A stretch of DNA of 64,000 nucleotides, taken from NCBI GenBank assembly GCA_040403315.1, contig JBBAKX010000004.1, positions 186,001 through 250,000 on the forward strand. The letters run 5' to 3'. The notes below the pieces were generated by a model that was not told the origin of the DNA, made no database searches, and saw nothing but the letters and a program-made list of their open reading frames with translations. The number at the start of each line of letters is the position of its first letter. Positions within the stretch are counted from its first letter, which is position 1. The translations under genes were made by a program, and so were the position numbers. This DNA is from CAMCXT01 sp040403315. Lineage in GTDB: Bacteria > Bacteroidota > Bacteroidia > M30B66. Of the stretch, positions 16,575-25,875 are shown piece by piece.

Positions 16575-17516
16575 ATGACTCTAGTTAACCCATTATTGAT
16601 TTTGCTCCTTATAGGAGTTATCTTTCTTTTTTTCTCCTTTAAAACCGTCCAACAAGGCACTATCGGCGTTGTGACTATTTTCGGGAAGTACCGAAGAATT
16701 TTACACCCAGGCCTGAACTTCGTTATCCCATTTATCGAGAATCTTTTCAAAAGGGTTTCTACTCAAAATCGATCAGTTGAACTCGAATTCCAAGCAGTTA
16801 CAATCGATCAAGCAAATGTGTATTTCAAAACCATGGTTCTTTTCTCGGTGATGGATGCAGAAGAAGAAACCATCAAGAAAGTTGCCTTCAAATTCATCGA
16901 TGAACGCAATCTCATGCAAGCTTTGATCAGAACCATCGAAGGATCAATCAGGTCGTTTGTTGCTACCAAAAAACAAGCTGAAGTGCTTTCTCTAAGAAGA
17001 GAAATCGTTGAACACGTGAAAGACCAGATCGACGCCAACCTAGAAGCTTGGGGTTACCATCTTCAAGATTTACAAGTGAATGATATCACTTTCGATGAGG
17101 CGGTAATGCGCTCAATGAGTCAGGTCGTGGCTTCCAATAACCTGAAGGCTGCAGCCGAAAATGAAGGTCAAGCACTGTTGATCACAAAAACAAAAGCCGC
17201 TGAAGCTGAAGGAAATGCGATTAAAATTGCCGCCGCCGCTGAAAGAGAAGCTGCACAATTACGCGGACAAGGCGTTGCACTCTTCCGCCAAGAAGTAGCT
17301 AAAGGTTTGAACAATGCAGCAAACGAGCTCAAACAAGCAAACCTCGATACCTCAATGATCATGTTCAGTATGTGGACTGAGGCCATCAAGAACTTTGCTG
17401 AATATGGAAAAGGGAATGTCATCTTCCTTGACGGTTCAACCGACGGCATGCAAACCACCATGAAACAAATGATGGGCATGAACAAGGTGATGGACGTCGA
17501 TAAATCGGAAAAATGA
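16575..17516 (+). CDS. SPFH/band 7 (stomatin/prohibitin-like) membrane protein
   Basis: 313 residues. One N-terminal membrane helix (residues ~5-22) is followed by a band 7 domain with TVQQGTIGVVTIFGKYRRIL and HPGLNFVIPFIE. A long Ala/Glu/Lys-rich helical region follows (KAAEAEGNAIKIAAAAERE), predicted coiled coil. SPFH proteins oligomerise into membrane microdomain scaffolds and often regulate membrane proteases; no NfeD partner or protease lies beside it here. The stop overlaps the next start as ATGA, making it the first gene of a tight operon with a thioredoxin-like protein, a sensor kinase and gpmI. Confidence 0.88.
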   Translation: MTLVNPLLILLLIGVIFLFFSFKTVQQGTIGVVTIFGKYRRILHPGLNFVIPFIENLFKRVSTQNRSVELEFQAVTIDQANVYFKTMVLFSVMDAEEETIKKVAFKFIDERNLMQALIRTIEGSIRSFVATKKQAEVLSLRREIVEHVKDQIDANLEAWGYHLQDLQVNDITFDEAVMRSMSQVVASNNLKAAAENEGQALLITKTKAAEAEGNAIKIAAAAEREAAQLRGQGVALFRQEVAKGLNNAANELKQANLDTSMIMFSMWTEAIKNFAEYGKGNVIFLDGSTDGMQTTMKQMMGMNKVMDVDKSEK

Positions 17517-18037
17517 TGAGGAAACTTGTGTTGATTTTATTTTTCCTCCCGAGTTTATTGGCAGCTCAAACTGAAGAAATTCGATGGATGAGTTTCACCG
17601 ATGCAATGGAAGCATCAAAGAAATCGAAAAAGAAAATTCTGATCGACTTCTACACCGATTGGTGCGGATGGTGCAAGAAAATGGATGCCTCAACTTTCAA
17701 GGATCCTGCTGTTGTGAAATATGTTAACGAGCATTATTATGCCGTAAAATTCAATGCAGAAAAGGAAATGCCCATCACCATCAACGATACTACATTCAGC
17801 ATAGTTCCGGGAGCTGGCAGAAATGGAACACATGGGTTAGCCATTACTTTACTCAATAACCGATTAGCATATCCAAGCTTAGTTTTTCTAGATGAAAGTT
17901 TTAACATCTTGAGTCCGTTAGCAGGATTTCAAACCAAAGAACAAATCGAAGCCCCGCTGCGTTACTTTGGTGAGAATCATTTCCGAAATCAATCTTGGGC
18001 GGATTACTCAAAGACTTACAAAAATAGCTTCCCGTAA
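17513..18037 (+). CDS. Secreted thioredoxin-like protein (CGWC active site)
   Basis: 174 residues. A signal peptide (LVLILFFLPSLLAAQ, cut near residue 19) places it in the periplasm. The redox motif CGWC is at residues 51-54 in FYTDWCGWCKKMDASTF, which is the DUF255/thioredoxin_7-type pattern and not classical WCGPC. It probably reduces or isomerises disulfides of envelope proteins. It is translationally coupled to the upstream SPFH gene (4-nt overlap), and the kinase gene starts 9 nt after its stop. Confidence 0.85.
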   Translation: MMRKLVLILFFLPSLLAAQTEEIRWMSFTDAMEASKKSKKKILIDFYTDWCGWCKKMDASTFKDPAVVKYVNEHYYAVKFNAEKEMPITINDTTFSIVPGAGRNGTHGLAITLLNNRLAYPSLVFLDESFNILSPLAGFQTKEQIEAPLRYFGENHFRNQSWADYSKTYKNSFP

Positions 18038-18046
18038 AAAGATCGG

Positions 18047-19036
18047 ATGTCGAAACACAACCAACCAAAGTTTTTCAAAGAAACTCCCAGACCTTTACTG
18101 GTTTTCTATGTATTGGTTATTTATGTGTTTCTTCAGTTTTTGTGGTGGTCGTATTTGTTATTCGACCTCAACCAACAAATTTTCGAACTTCGAAACGAGT
18201 TAAGTTCATTAAAAACCAAAGGGTTCGAAGTTGCTGAGAGCCTACTTCAGGAGAAACTCACTCAAAAACGTCTCATGATTTTCGGAGAAGGGATGGTGTT
18301 CATTCTTTTCCTTTCGTTAGGAATCCTCCAAATTCGAAAATCCTTCCGCCGTGAAAATCAGGTGTCGAGACAACAAAAGAACTTTCTAATGTCGGTCACA
18401 CATGAGCTCAAATCGCCTGTTGCAGCTGTGAAACTCTTCCTTCAGACATTAGGAAAACATGAACTCGATCGAACCCGTCAACAAGAAATCATCCGCCGCG
18501 CTGTTGATGAAACAAATCGGCTCGATCATTTGATTGGCAACATTCTAATGGCTTCACAATTAGAGAACCATGCGTTTTCTATTCGAAAGGAAAATGTCCA
18601 TTTGAGTGAGCTTTGCGCTCAATTTGCTGCGGGATTCAATGCACGGTTCAACTTGGAGATTTTGAATTCGAAAATTGAAGACGAGATCTTTGTAAATGCC
18701 GACCAAGAAGCAATCCATTCGATCTTGCTAAATCTTACCGAAAATGCTTGCAAATATGGACCTGAGAATGAAAAAGTCACGCTCCATTTATTCAGAGAAA
18801 AGGATTGCGCAGTTATTCAAGTGAAAGACCAAGGATCAGGGATTTCATCGGACGACAAAAAACGGATTTTCGAAAAATTCTTCCGCGCCGGAAACGAGGA
18901 AACCCGTCAAACAAAAGGCACCGGATTAGGACTTTATATCGTTAGAATTCTTGCTGAACTTCATCAGGCTCAGATTAAGGTGACAAATAATCAACCTGAA
19001 GGGAGTATTTTTGAGCTCCGATTGAAATCTATATAA
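18047..19036 (+). CDS. Orphan sensor histidine kinase
   Basis: 329 residues. Two membrane helices (about residues 17-40 and 76-96) frame a short ~35-residue extracytoplasmic stretch. Then come the H-box with phospho-acceptor His119 (SVTHELKSPVAAVK), the N-box NLTENACKYG, the G1 box DQGSGIS and the G2 box GTGLGLYIV. It is a HisKA plus HATPase_c kinase. The sensor loop is too small for a folded domain, so it may sense membrane state or a partner. No response regulator is in the operon or nearby, which is unusual. It lies between a thioredoxin-like gene and gpmI, 2 nt before the latter. Confidence 0.9.
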   Translation: MSKHNQPKFFKETPRPLLVFYVLVIYVFLQFLWWSYLLFDLNQQIFELRNELSSLKTKGFEVAESLLQEKLTQKRLMIFGEGMVFILFLSLGILQIRKSFRRENQVSRQQKNFLMSVTHELKSPVAAVKLFLQTLGKHELDRTRQQEIIRRAVDETNRLDHLIGNILMASQLENHAFSIRKENVHLSELCAQFAAGFNARFNLEILNSKIEDEIFVNADQEAIHSILLNLTENACKYGPENEKVTLHLFREKDCAVIQVKDQGSGISSDDKKRIFEKFFRAGNEETRQTKGTGLGLYIVRILAELHQAQIKVTNNQPEGSIFELRLKSI

Positions 19037-19038
19037 TT

Positions 19039-20547
19039 ATGTCTAATAAAAAAGTAGCCCTTCTCATCTTAGATGGCTGGGGAATTGGCGATGGAACACA
19101 TTCTGACGCTATCTCGAATGCCAATACACCTGTGATGGATAAGTTGATGAAAGAAAGACCTTGGTCGACTTTACAAACTTCAGGTTTAGCCGTTGGACTT
19201 CCAAAAGGGCAAATGGGAAATTCTGAAGTGGGTCATCTAAATATTGGAGCTGGACGTGTTGTTTACCAAGAGCTGGTAAAAATCAACAACTCAACCGAAA
19301 ATGGCGAAATGGCTTTAAATCCAACGCTTCAAGCAGCTTTCGCACATGCACGTGAAAACAACAAACCTGTCCACTTTTTCGGATTATTATCGAACGGCTG
19401 CATCCACTCTTTTGATAAGCATTTGCATCATCTGATCCAGCTCGCAGAAGCTGCTCAAGTGCAAAGATTTTATGTTCATGCAATCACTGATGGACGAGAT
19501 ACTGATCCAAAAAGTGGCGCTGGTTTTATCGAAACTTTGGAAGAAAAACTCCTCCACACCCGTGGAAAACTAGCAAGCATTGTAGGAAGATATTACGCCA
19601 TGGATCGCGACAAACGCTGGGAAAGAGTAAAAATCGCTTACGATGTATTTGTGCATGGAATTGGCGAACAAAGCAATAATCTGCTCGAAACGCTCAAAAG
19701 CCGATACGATGCTGGTGAAACAGACGAATTCATAAAGCCAATTGTTGCTTCAGACATTCATGGTAAAATTCAGAATGGTGATGTAGTCATTAGCTTCAAT
19801 TACCGAACAGACCGGTGTAGAGAAATTACAGAAGTGCTTACTCAGCAAGCGTTTCCAGACTTGAATATGAAGCCCTTGTCATTGTATTACGTCACCATGA
19901 CAAACTATGATGCCAGCTTCAAAGATGTGAAGGTAATTTTCTCTAAAGACGACATGGAATTCACTCTGGGTGAAGTGATTTCAACAGCAGGAAGGACTCA
20001 ACTGAGAATTGCAGAAACTGAGAAATATCCACACGTTACTTTTTTCTTTTCTGGTGGAAGAGAAAGTGAATTTCTGGGCGAACATCGCATTATGATACCA
20101 TCACCGAAGGTTCCAACCTATGACCTTCAGCCCGAAATGAGTGCAGCAGGAATAAGCAAAGCAGTGATCGGGGATATTGAAAAATGCCAACCCGATTTTA
20201 TTTGTTTGAATTTTGCCAACCCCGATATGGTGGGGCACACAGGCATTTACGATGCTATTATAAAGGCTGTAGAAACGGTAGACAATTGTCTAGGTTCTGT
20301 TTTAGAAACACTAAGCAAATTCCAATATTCAGTAATCATCATTGCAGATCATGGAAACGCAGATAATGTGGAGAATCCCGACGGTAGTCCAAATACAGCG
20401 CACACGACCAATCCTGTGCCTTGTATTCTAATCGACAATGAGTTCAAGCACATTAGAAATGGAAAGCTTGCTGATATTGCTCCAACCATTTTACATCTGA
20501 TGCATTTGAATGTTCCAATGCAGATGAACGGCGACATTCTGGTTTAG
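19039..20547 (+). CDS. gpmI: 2,3-bisphosphoglycerate-independent phosphoglycerate mutase
   Basis: 502 residues, normal for the family. It interconverts 3- and 2-phosphoglycerate in glycolysis and gluconeogenesis, with two Mn2+ ions. Visible motifs are LLILDGWG (metal ligand Asp12), MGNSEVGHLNIGAGR (phosphoserine Ser62), HAITDGRDTDP, YAMDRDKRW, FNYRTDR and the C-terminal metal ligands in CLNFANPDMVGHTG and IIADHGNADN. It is the last gene of the SPFH operon, starting 2 nt after the kinase stop, and is followed by a very strong hairpin terminator. Confidence 0.97.
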   Translation: MSNKKVALLILDGWGIGDGTHSDAISNANTPVMDKLMKERPWSTLQTSGLAVGLPKGQMGNSEVGHLNIGAGRVVYQELVKINNSTENGEMALNPTLQAAFAHARENNKPVHFFGLLSNGCIHSFDKHLHHLIQLAEAAQVQRFYVHAITDGRDTDPKSGAGFIETLEEKLLHTRGKLASIVGRYYAMDRDKRWERVKIAYDVFVHGIGEQSNNLLETLKSRYDAGETDEFIKPIVASDIHGKIQNGDVVISFNYRTDRCREITEVLTQQAFPDLNMKPLSLYYVTMTNYDASFKDVKVIFSKDDMEFTLGEVISTAGRTQLRIAETEKYPHVTFFFSGGRESEFLGEHRIMIPSPKVPTYDLQPEMSAAGISKAVIGDIEKCQPDFICLNFANPDMVGHTGIYDAIIKAVETVDNCLGSVLETLSKFQYSVIIIADHGNADNVENPDGSPNTAHTTNPVPCILIDNEFKHIRNGKLADIAPTILHLMHLNVPMQMNGDILV

Positions 20548-20549
20548 CC

Positions 20550-20605
20550 CATTAAAGCAAAAATCCCCGTGAGGATCGAACCTCACGGGGATTTTTGCTT
20601 TAATG
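20550..20605. terminator. Bidirectional intrinsic terminator, 25-bp perfect stem
   Basis: Bases 20550-20574 and 20581-20605 are perfect reverse complements around the 6-nt loop ATCGAA. The core CCCCGTGAGG is flanked by an A-run on one side and a T-run on the other, so it works in both directions. It separates gpmI (ending 20547, +) from the convergent surface protein gene (ending 20611, -). Confidence 0.93.
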
Positions 20606-20610
20606 TATTC

Positions 20611-23600
20611 TTATCGAAGCAAAGTCAAGGTGCCTTCGTAGCTGTTCTTCAAACCGTTTCTATCAATCGCCTGGATCTTATAAATGTAAATCCCTCCTGG
20701 CAACGTTCTTTCATTAAGTCGGGTTTTACCATCCCAACCATTTTCGATATCGAAAGTGCTGTAAAGCAATTCTCCCCAACGGTCGTAAATACGCATCGAG
20801 AATTCTTCTACGTCTTCGCCAAATGCACGGAATACATCATTGTAACCATCTTCGTTTGGAGTGAACGCCGTTGGAACATAAAGCTTATATCCAATTTGGA
20901 CATACACCGATTTAGTTGTTGAATCTAAGCACCCAAACTCATTGATCGCTAATTGAGTAATCGTGTACGAGCCTGAATCAGGGAACATTGGGCGGGCATT
21001 GTTCGTGAAAATGGTATCAACCCCAGGAATTTGATAAATGATCTCCGATGCACCATTCGAAATATCCAAAATGTCTGTGTAAGGATTGATGATATCAATC
21101 AACTCGGGACTCACACTGAAAGCTGCTATCGGCGTTGGATTAATGGTGATCATGTTCTCCATTCTGTAAGTGTTGGAGCAACCGTATTCTGAAGTAACTT
21201 GAAGTGAAACTGTATAATTTCCAGCTGTATTGTAGAGTACAGTTGGATTGTTTTCTTCAGAATATTTATCATTTCCGAACGCCCAGCCAATGTTACTGAT
21301 CGGATCGTCAGACTCAGATAAATTACTGAAAGTGATGAGTGATGGCTCACAAGCAGTATAAGCACTTGCATCAAAGTTCGCCACCGGCATGCGCCAAACC
21401 TGAACAGGGAATTGGAACACATTACTCTCACATCCTTGGTCAGTGATTGTTAATGTTACATTGTTCAAGCCAGTAGCAGTAAAATTGATGTCTTGTGGAT
21501 TTCTATCGGTTGAGAATGGAATATTTGCTGATGGGCCAAACTGCCAATCGAAGCTTGCCAAAGGTCCAAATTGACCACCCGCAATAAAGTCGAATGAATT
21601 CACATCATAACACATTGGATTAGGACCTGCGAAATTTGCAACAGGTTGCGGTAGCACAGTCACCAATATTGTATCGGTTGTTACACATCCCAAATCTGTA
21701 GTCGTTACGATAAACTCTCTAACATATGAATCGCTAGAAACATTCGATAACGTGGCTAAAGGATTTGAGATAGTAGTGAAGTTCAACCCTTCAATTGGTG
21801 CCCAAGAATAGGTGTAACCTGCCGTTGGCGTGGTTCCTAGCTGCGCAGGGATCAATGAACAAACCGATAGATCAATTCCAGCATTGGAAATAGGTAAAGG
21901 CGTTACAACCAAATTAACAGAACCAATAGGGGATGAACAGCCATTTTCAGTAGTTACAAGTGTGTAAGTTCCTGATAACGCAGGCTGTGCATCAGTAAAT
22001 GATGGATTCCGAACTGTTGAAGTAAAACTATTCGGACCATTCCAGTTGTAAATCGTTCCAACTATAGGAAGCGGAGCCGGACCGCTGATATTCAATGTTT
22101 CATCTTGACAAACTGGTGAATTGGACGTTATGGCAGGAAGTACAGGAATTGGGAAAATCGATACCGCAGTTATTGCAGGTAAACTCCAACATCCATTTAC
22201 TTGCACTCTAACGGAATAATTGCCCGACATTACAGGAGTTGAGTTGGCAATCTGCGGACTAAACAATGCTGAGAAAATTACTCCGCCAGGATTTGTCCAT
22301 TCAAATGTTCCACCAACTACATCTGGTGTGTTTAATTGAAGCAAATCGCCAGCACACAATGGTCCATTGTTAGTTGGAGTTGGCGTAGTTGGATATGGGT
22401 TGATTACTACATCTAACAAAGCAGGTGGAGAAGGGCAACCATTTACTGAAACTACACAATTATATTGACCCTCGGCAGCAGCAGATGCGGCAGCAATAGA
22501 TGGATTCTGTACAGCAGATGTGAAACCATTTTCACCGGTCCATGAGAAAGTTCCCGAGTTCACATTTTGTGCAGAAAAGTTAAGCGCAGTTCCCTCGCAA
22601 ATCGGGCTGTTACTTGAAGGTACTGGAGGCGGTGGAGTTGGGAATACAAACACATTGGTGGTTGCAATACTCTGGCAGCCACTTGCAGCAACTGAAGCGG
22701 TTACAGTGTAAACACCTTGATCGGCGGCTGTAACATTTGGGAAAACTGGATTCTGATCTGTTGATGTAAAACCATTTGGACCAGTCCAAGAATATGTAGC
22801 ATCAACAATATCAGTTGCATCTAATGAAACGCTCTGACCTATACAAGCAGGGCCTGAAGTAGAAGCGCCTACCGGACAAACTGAACAAGATTCTGGTGCA
22901 TTATAGGTTTGAATGTAAGCACAAGTGTTGTCGTCGGAAAATACAACGCTGATTTCTCCAATAGCTCCGTTAGAAGCCATATTGGTAAAGTTGTAATTTA
23001 CTGTAGGATCAAAAGGTGCATTAAATTGAACGAAACCTCCGAGTGAATTGGCAATTGTTAATGTTCCAGTTTCTGGTGGATTAACAAGTTCAATATCACC
23101 AGTCATAGTGAAAGTATTTGTGGCAGGATCGCAAGCGGATGGATTTACTGGCACATCGAGTTCACAAAAAATACTGCAATCGGTTGAGCCAGCACCGCCA
23201 TTTTGTTGGAAGTTGATATTGGTTTGCTGATTGGAGAAGTTTGTGAGAAGTAACATATAGTATTCACCCGCTGTGGCATTAGGAATATTACAGTTTTCGA
23301 TAGCTGCTCCCGAATAGCTGCAATCAATAAAGTAAGAACCTGCTCCTGCGGCACAATCTTGGTTTGGATCAGTTGCCTCTCCGCAGATACCATTTTGCCA
23401 CTGCAACTCAGTGAATGGTCCCCAACAAATAAAATCAACATCGAATCCAGAGGTAATTAAAATATCAATTGGCCCTGTTTCTTCTATTCGCATGTAGTAC
23501 CATGCTGGGTTAGGTGTTGAACCTAAGCAGCAGATTCCGCCTCCAAATTCAGAATTTGTACCAGTTGCTGCAGGGAAAGTGATCCCTCCTTCAACTTCAG

Positions 23601-25221
23601 TACAGAAAGGCTGGGCGTCGTCACAGTAACCTGTTGGTGCATCCACTGGATCTTGGCAAGTTACACACTGCACTGTGGCTTCGAAACCAATATTGGTAAC
23701 ACTGCTGCTTGATGTAAACACCAAAGTCATGCATCCGCCCGAAGCGGTAGAACTACTTATTGGTGGAGGCATCGTAAATCCTGAGAAAATACCAAGAAGT
23801 TCAGCTGTATTATCGGGACCATCGTAAACGGTTAGCCTATCAAATGTAGCTTCAGTGGTGAATTCAGTAAAAGTAATATTGATACATTCTGCTGTTCCTG
23901 AACAGATAGTTTGTGATACACTTAAATCGTTGGCATATTGGCCTGGCCCACCTGGATCTTGAAGAATCGCATTACAAGTGGTAACCACTGGACCTCCCTG
24001 ACCAAGAATCAAAATATCTGGTGGCGGAGGACAAGGTACACAGGTTAAAGTGGCGTTGAAACCAGCACCGTTAGAAAATGCATTTGATATAAACTGAACT
24101 GTCATACATCCACCAGAATTCGTTGTACTGGTAACTGCAGGCGGAATATTAAAACCAGAAACTTCATCAATTAATGCTGAACCAATCGTAGCACCATCAT
24201 AAAAACGAATTACATCGATGGTATTTTCAGTTTGTACTTGATTAAAGGTTAAACGAACACAATTGCCTGCATCTGAGCAGAAAGTTTGAATAACATTGAG
24301 GTTGTTTGGATAATCACCTGATCCACCTGGATCAACAACCGTTCCTCCACATGCGTTAATTGTTGCTGGGCCTTGGCCGAGGATGAAGACATCTTGAGGT
24401 GGCGCACATGGAACACAATCCATCGTGGCTTTAAAACCTTCGAAATTGGTAAAAGCGTTAGAAGTGAATTCTATGGTTAAGCAACCACCTGATTGGTCGG
24501 ATGAAACAATTGCTGGTGGCAAATTGAATCCTGAAGCCATATCAAGAAGAGGTGCTGCAACGCTGTTTCCATCAAAGAAACGAACAAAGTCGACTCCAGA
24601 TTCCATTTCAAATTCGGAGAATGTTAGGCGAACACAATCGCCAGTTCCTGAGCAAAATGTTTGTACAACGTTAGCATTGTCCGGGTAATTCAAGGTTGCT
24701 CCTGGATCGCGAAGTAATCCTCCACAGCCTGTAATGGTTGCGCCTCCTTGTCCTAAAATGTAAATAATTGGATCTGGAGGGCACGGTACGCAGGTTACAT
24801 TAATTGAGAATCCTGCAGGCGTTACAGAACCATCTGAAACGAATGCGATTGTTATACTCCCTGCTGATCCAGCTGTTCCAGTAAGAACCATTGGTAATGC
24901 CAAAGCAGCACCAGCGTATTCTAACAAAGGTTCTCCCGTTGCAGTTGGTCCATTGTAAATTCTAACAAAATCGAAGTTTGCTTCAGTAGCAAAACTGGTA
25001 ATTGTTAACTGTAAACACTGCCCGGGAGTCGCCGAAGTAAAGGTCTGGGAAACGTTCAAGCTATTAGCATAATTCCCAGTTCCACCTGGATCGAGAATGG
25101 TTCCTCCACAGGTAACTATATTAGCTCCACCCTGTCCGAGAGTATAGGTTTGGGCCGTTAGATTGATCCCCGATAAAAGCACAGTGATCATCAGAATTAG
25201 TTGGTAGAATCTGATTTTCAT
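20611..25221 (-). CDS. Giant secreted protein: four CUB-like domains, Ig/PKD, T9SS type B C-terminus
   Basis: 1536 residues. A signal peptide (to ~residue 24, ending LTAQ) is followed by four tandem CUB-like domains of ~125 residues. Each begins with ILGQGG, contains a CGG...DPGG-YxNxxNV-QTF core with conserved Cys, and ends CVPC. A Cys-rich domain of the type found in gliding-associated proteins follows (FCTEVEGGITFPAATG, WYYMRI). Ig-like domains (YSWTGPNGFTS), a GxDLSVC/YSWAPIEGLN module, PKD domains and a type B sorting domain (FTPNEDGYNDVF, IYDRWGELLYS, ending in LLR) complete it. The last ~500 residues resemble those of the proteins at 2-4144 and 4838-8482. It is presumably a T9SS-exported adhesin or surface enzyme carrier; ligand unknown. 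It starts 3 nt after the small gene at 25225-25611, so the two are one operon. Confidence 0.9.
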   Translation of the reverse strand: MKIRFYQLILMITVLLSGINLTAQTYTLGQGGANIVTCGGTILDPGGTGNYANSLNVSQTFTSATPGQCLQLTITSFATEANFDFVRIYNGPTATGEPLLEYAGAALALPMVLTGTAGSAGSITIAFVSDGSVTPAGFSINVTCVPCPPDPIIYILGQGGATITGCGGLLRDPGATLNYPDNANVVQTFCSGTGDCVRLTFSEFEMESGVDFVRFFDGNSVAAPLLDMASGFNLPPAIVSSDQSGGCLTIEFTSNAFTNFEGFKATMDCVPCAPPQDVFILGQGPATINACGGTVVDPGGSGDYPNNLNVIQTFCSDAGNCVRLTFNQVQTENTIDVIRFYDGATIGSALIDEVSGFNIPPAVTSTTNSGGCMTVQFISNAFSNGAGFNATLTCVPCPPPPDILILGQGGPVVTTCNAILQDPGGPGQYANDLSVSQTICSGTAECINITFTEFTTEATFDRLTVYDGPDNTAELLGIFSGFTMPPPISSSTASGGCMTLVFTSSSSVTNIGFEATVQCVTCQDPVDAPTGYCDDAQPFCTEVEGGITFPAATGTNSEFGGGICCLGSTPNPAWYYMRIEETGPIDILITSGFDVDFICWGPFTELQWQNGICGEATDPNQDCAAGAGSYFIDCSYSGAAIENCNIPNATAGEYYMLLLTNFSNQQTNINFQQNGGAGSTDCSIFCELDVPVNPSACDPATNTFTMTGDIELVNPPETGTLTIANSLGGFVQFNAPFDPTVNYNFTNMASNGAIGEISVVFSDDNTCAYIQTYNAPESCSVCPVGASTSGPACIGQSVSLDATDIVDATYSWTGPNGFTSTDQNPVFPNVTAADQGVYTVTASVAASGCQSIATTNVFVFPTPPPPVPSSNSPICEGTALNFSAQNVNSGTFSWTGENGFTSAVQNPSIAAASAAAEGQYNCVVSVNGCPSPPALLDVVINPYPTTPTPTNNGPLCAGDLLQLNTPDVVGGTFEWTNPGGVIFSALFSPQIANSTPVMSGNYSVRVQVNGCWSLPAITAVSIFPIPVLPAITSNSPVCQDETLNISGPAPLPIVGTIYNWNGPNSFTSTVRNPSFTDAQPALSGTYTLVTTENGCSSPIGSVNLVVTPLPISNAGIDLSVCSLIPAQLGTTPTAGYTYSWAPIEGLNFTTISNPLATLSNVSSDSYVREFIVTTTDLGCVTTDTILVTVLPQPVANFAGPNPMCYDVNSFDFIAGGQFGPLASFDWQFGPSANIPFSTDRNPQDINFTATGLNNVTLTITDQGCESNVFQFPVQVWRMPVANFDASAYTACEPSLITFSNLSESDDPISNIGWAFGNDKYSEENNPTVLYNTAGNYTVSLQVTSEYGCSNTYRMENMITINPTPIAAFSVSPELIDIINPYTDILDISNGASEIIYQIPGVDTIFTNNARPMFPDSGSYTITQLAINEFGCLDSTTKSVYVQIGYKLYVPTAFTPNEDGYNDVFRAFGEDVEEFSMRIYDRWGELLYSTFDIENGWDGKTRLNERTLPGGIYIYKIQAIDRNGLKNSYEGTLTLLR
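23640..25149 (-). repeat. Four tandem ~125-codon CUB-like repeats
   Basis: Units share ILGQGxA-x-CGG, DPGG-x-Y-x-N-x-NV-QTFCS, CVRLTF-x-xF, D-x-VRFYDG, SGF-x-PP and SGGCMT-x-FxS, ending in a CxPC linker. The first unit is most divergent. They probably bind glycans or protein ligands, as CUB domains do elsewhere. Confidence 0.8.
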
Positions 25222-25224
25222 GCC

Positions 25225-25611
25225 TTAATTGGAGTTTGTATTGTTGCTAAATTCTTGTTCGATGCGAAGCAGTTCTGCATCCAATTCATTCAATGAAAGT
25301 AGATCGATTGGTTGCCCTGGAACCGATTGATAGGTGCGCTGTCTTTTATCAATTTGCCTTTGCATAATGCCTACGTCGATTTTACTTAGATCAACTGCCG
25401 GGCACTCTGGACAAGGTTTGTCGTGATTAACAACGAATGAACGCTGAAAAATGAAGTTCACCTGAGCCAGTTTAACTGGTGTCATGTTGATGATATCGGT
25501 ATCGGAATAATACTTTCGAGCACGGGCATCAATCAACTGTAGGTTATCGTTGCTCTGTGCAGACAGAAAGGCTGAAACCATAAGTGTGGCGAAGAAAAAT
25601 AGTGTTTTCAC
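25225..25611 (-). CDS. Small secreted protein of unknown function, operon partner of the CUB protein
   Basis: 128 residues from a GTG start at 25611. The N-terminus VKTLFFFATLMVSAFLSAQ is a clean signal peptide ending at AQ. The mature part is charged and contains the pair HDKPCPECPAVD (CPEC), then a helical tail rich in Gln/Asp/Glu. No family was recognised. The GTG is preferred over an upstream TTG (25680) because a good promoter box TATATTTG (25632-25639) lies between them and the signal peptide begins at the GTG. The stop is 3 nt before the CUB protein's ATG, so the two should be co-expressed. A role as periplasmic partner or cofactor of the surface protein is only a guess. Confidence 0.72.
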   Translation of the reverse strand: MKTLFFFATLMVSAFLSAQSNDNLQLIDARARKYYSDTDIINMTPVKLAQVNFIFQRSFVVNHDKPCPECPAVDLSKIDVGIMQRQIDKRQRTYQSVPGQPIDLLSLNELDAELLRIEQEFSNNTNSN

Positions 25612-25631
25612 GATTTTACAAAATAGGCTAA

Positions 25632-25662
25632 CAAATATAGAAAAATCTGCTTTGGTTCGAAA
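25632..25662 (-). promoter_or_regulatory. Bacteroidota-type promoter of the small gene plus CUB protein operon
   Basis: On the minus strand TATATTTG (25632-25639) matches TAnnTTTG exactly. TTTC at 25659-25662 stands in for the -33 TTTG at a 19-nt spacing. The box ends 20 nt before the GTG start. Confidence 0.55.
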
Positions 25663-25875
25663 GTTAAAACCTAAAGTCAAACGACTTGATAATCAGTTAT
25701 TATAAACAATCATCAAGTAGATGCAATCAAATAGCTGTTCGCTGCACGGCAAACGATAATTTATCAGATCGACAAAAAATGGAGCCTGTTTCCCTGAAAA
25801 ATTACAACTTTGATTTGTGTATCAAATTAGCAACATGCATTTTTTCATCCAAACGCAAATTGCCATCTCTAAAAT

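Noticed and set aside
20569..20922. + frame over the 3' end of the CUB protein gene
   Set aside because: Antisense shadow beginning inside a terminator stem; no promoter or domain.
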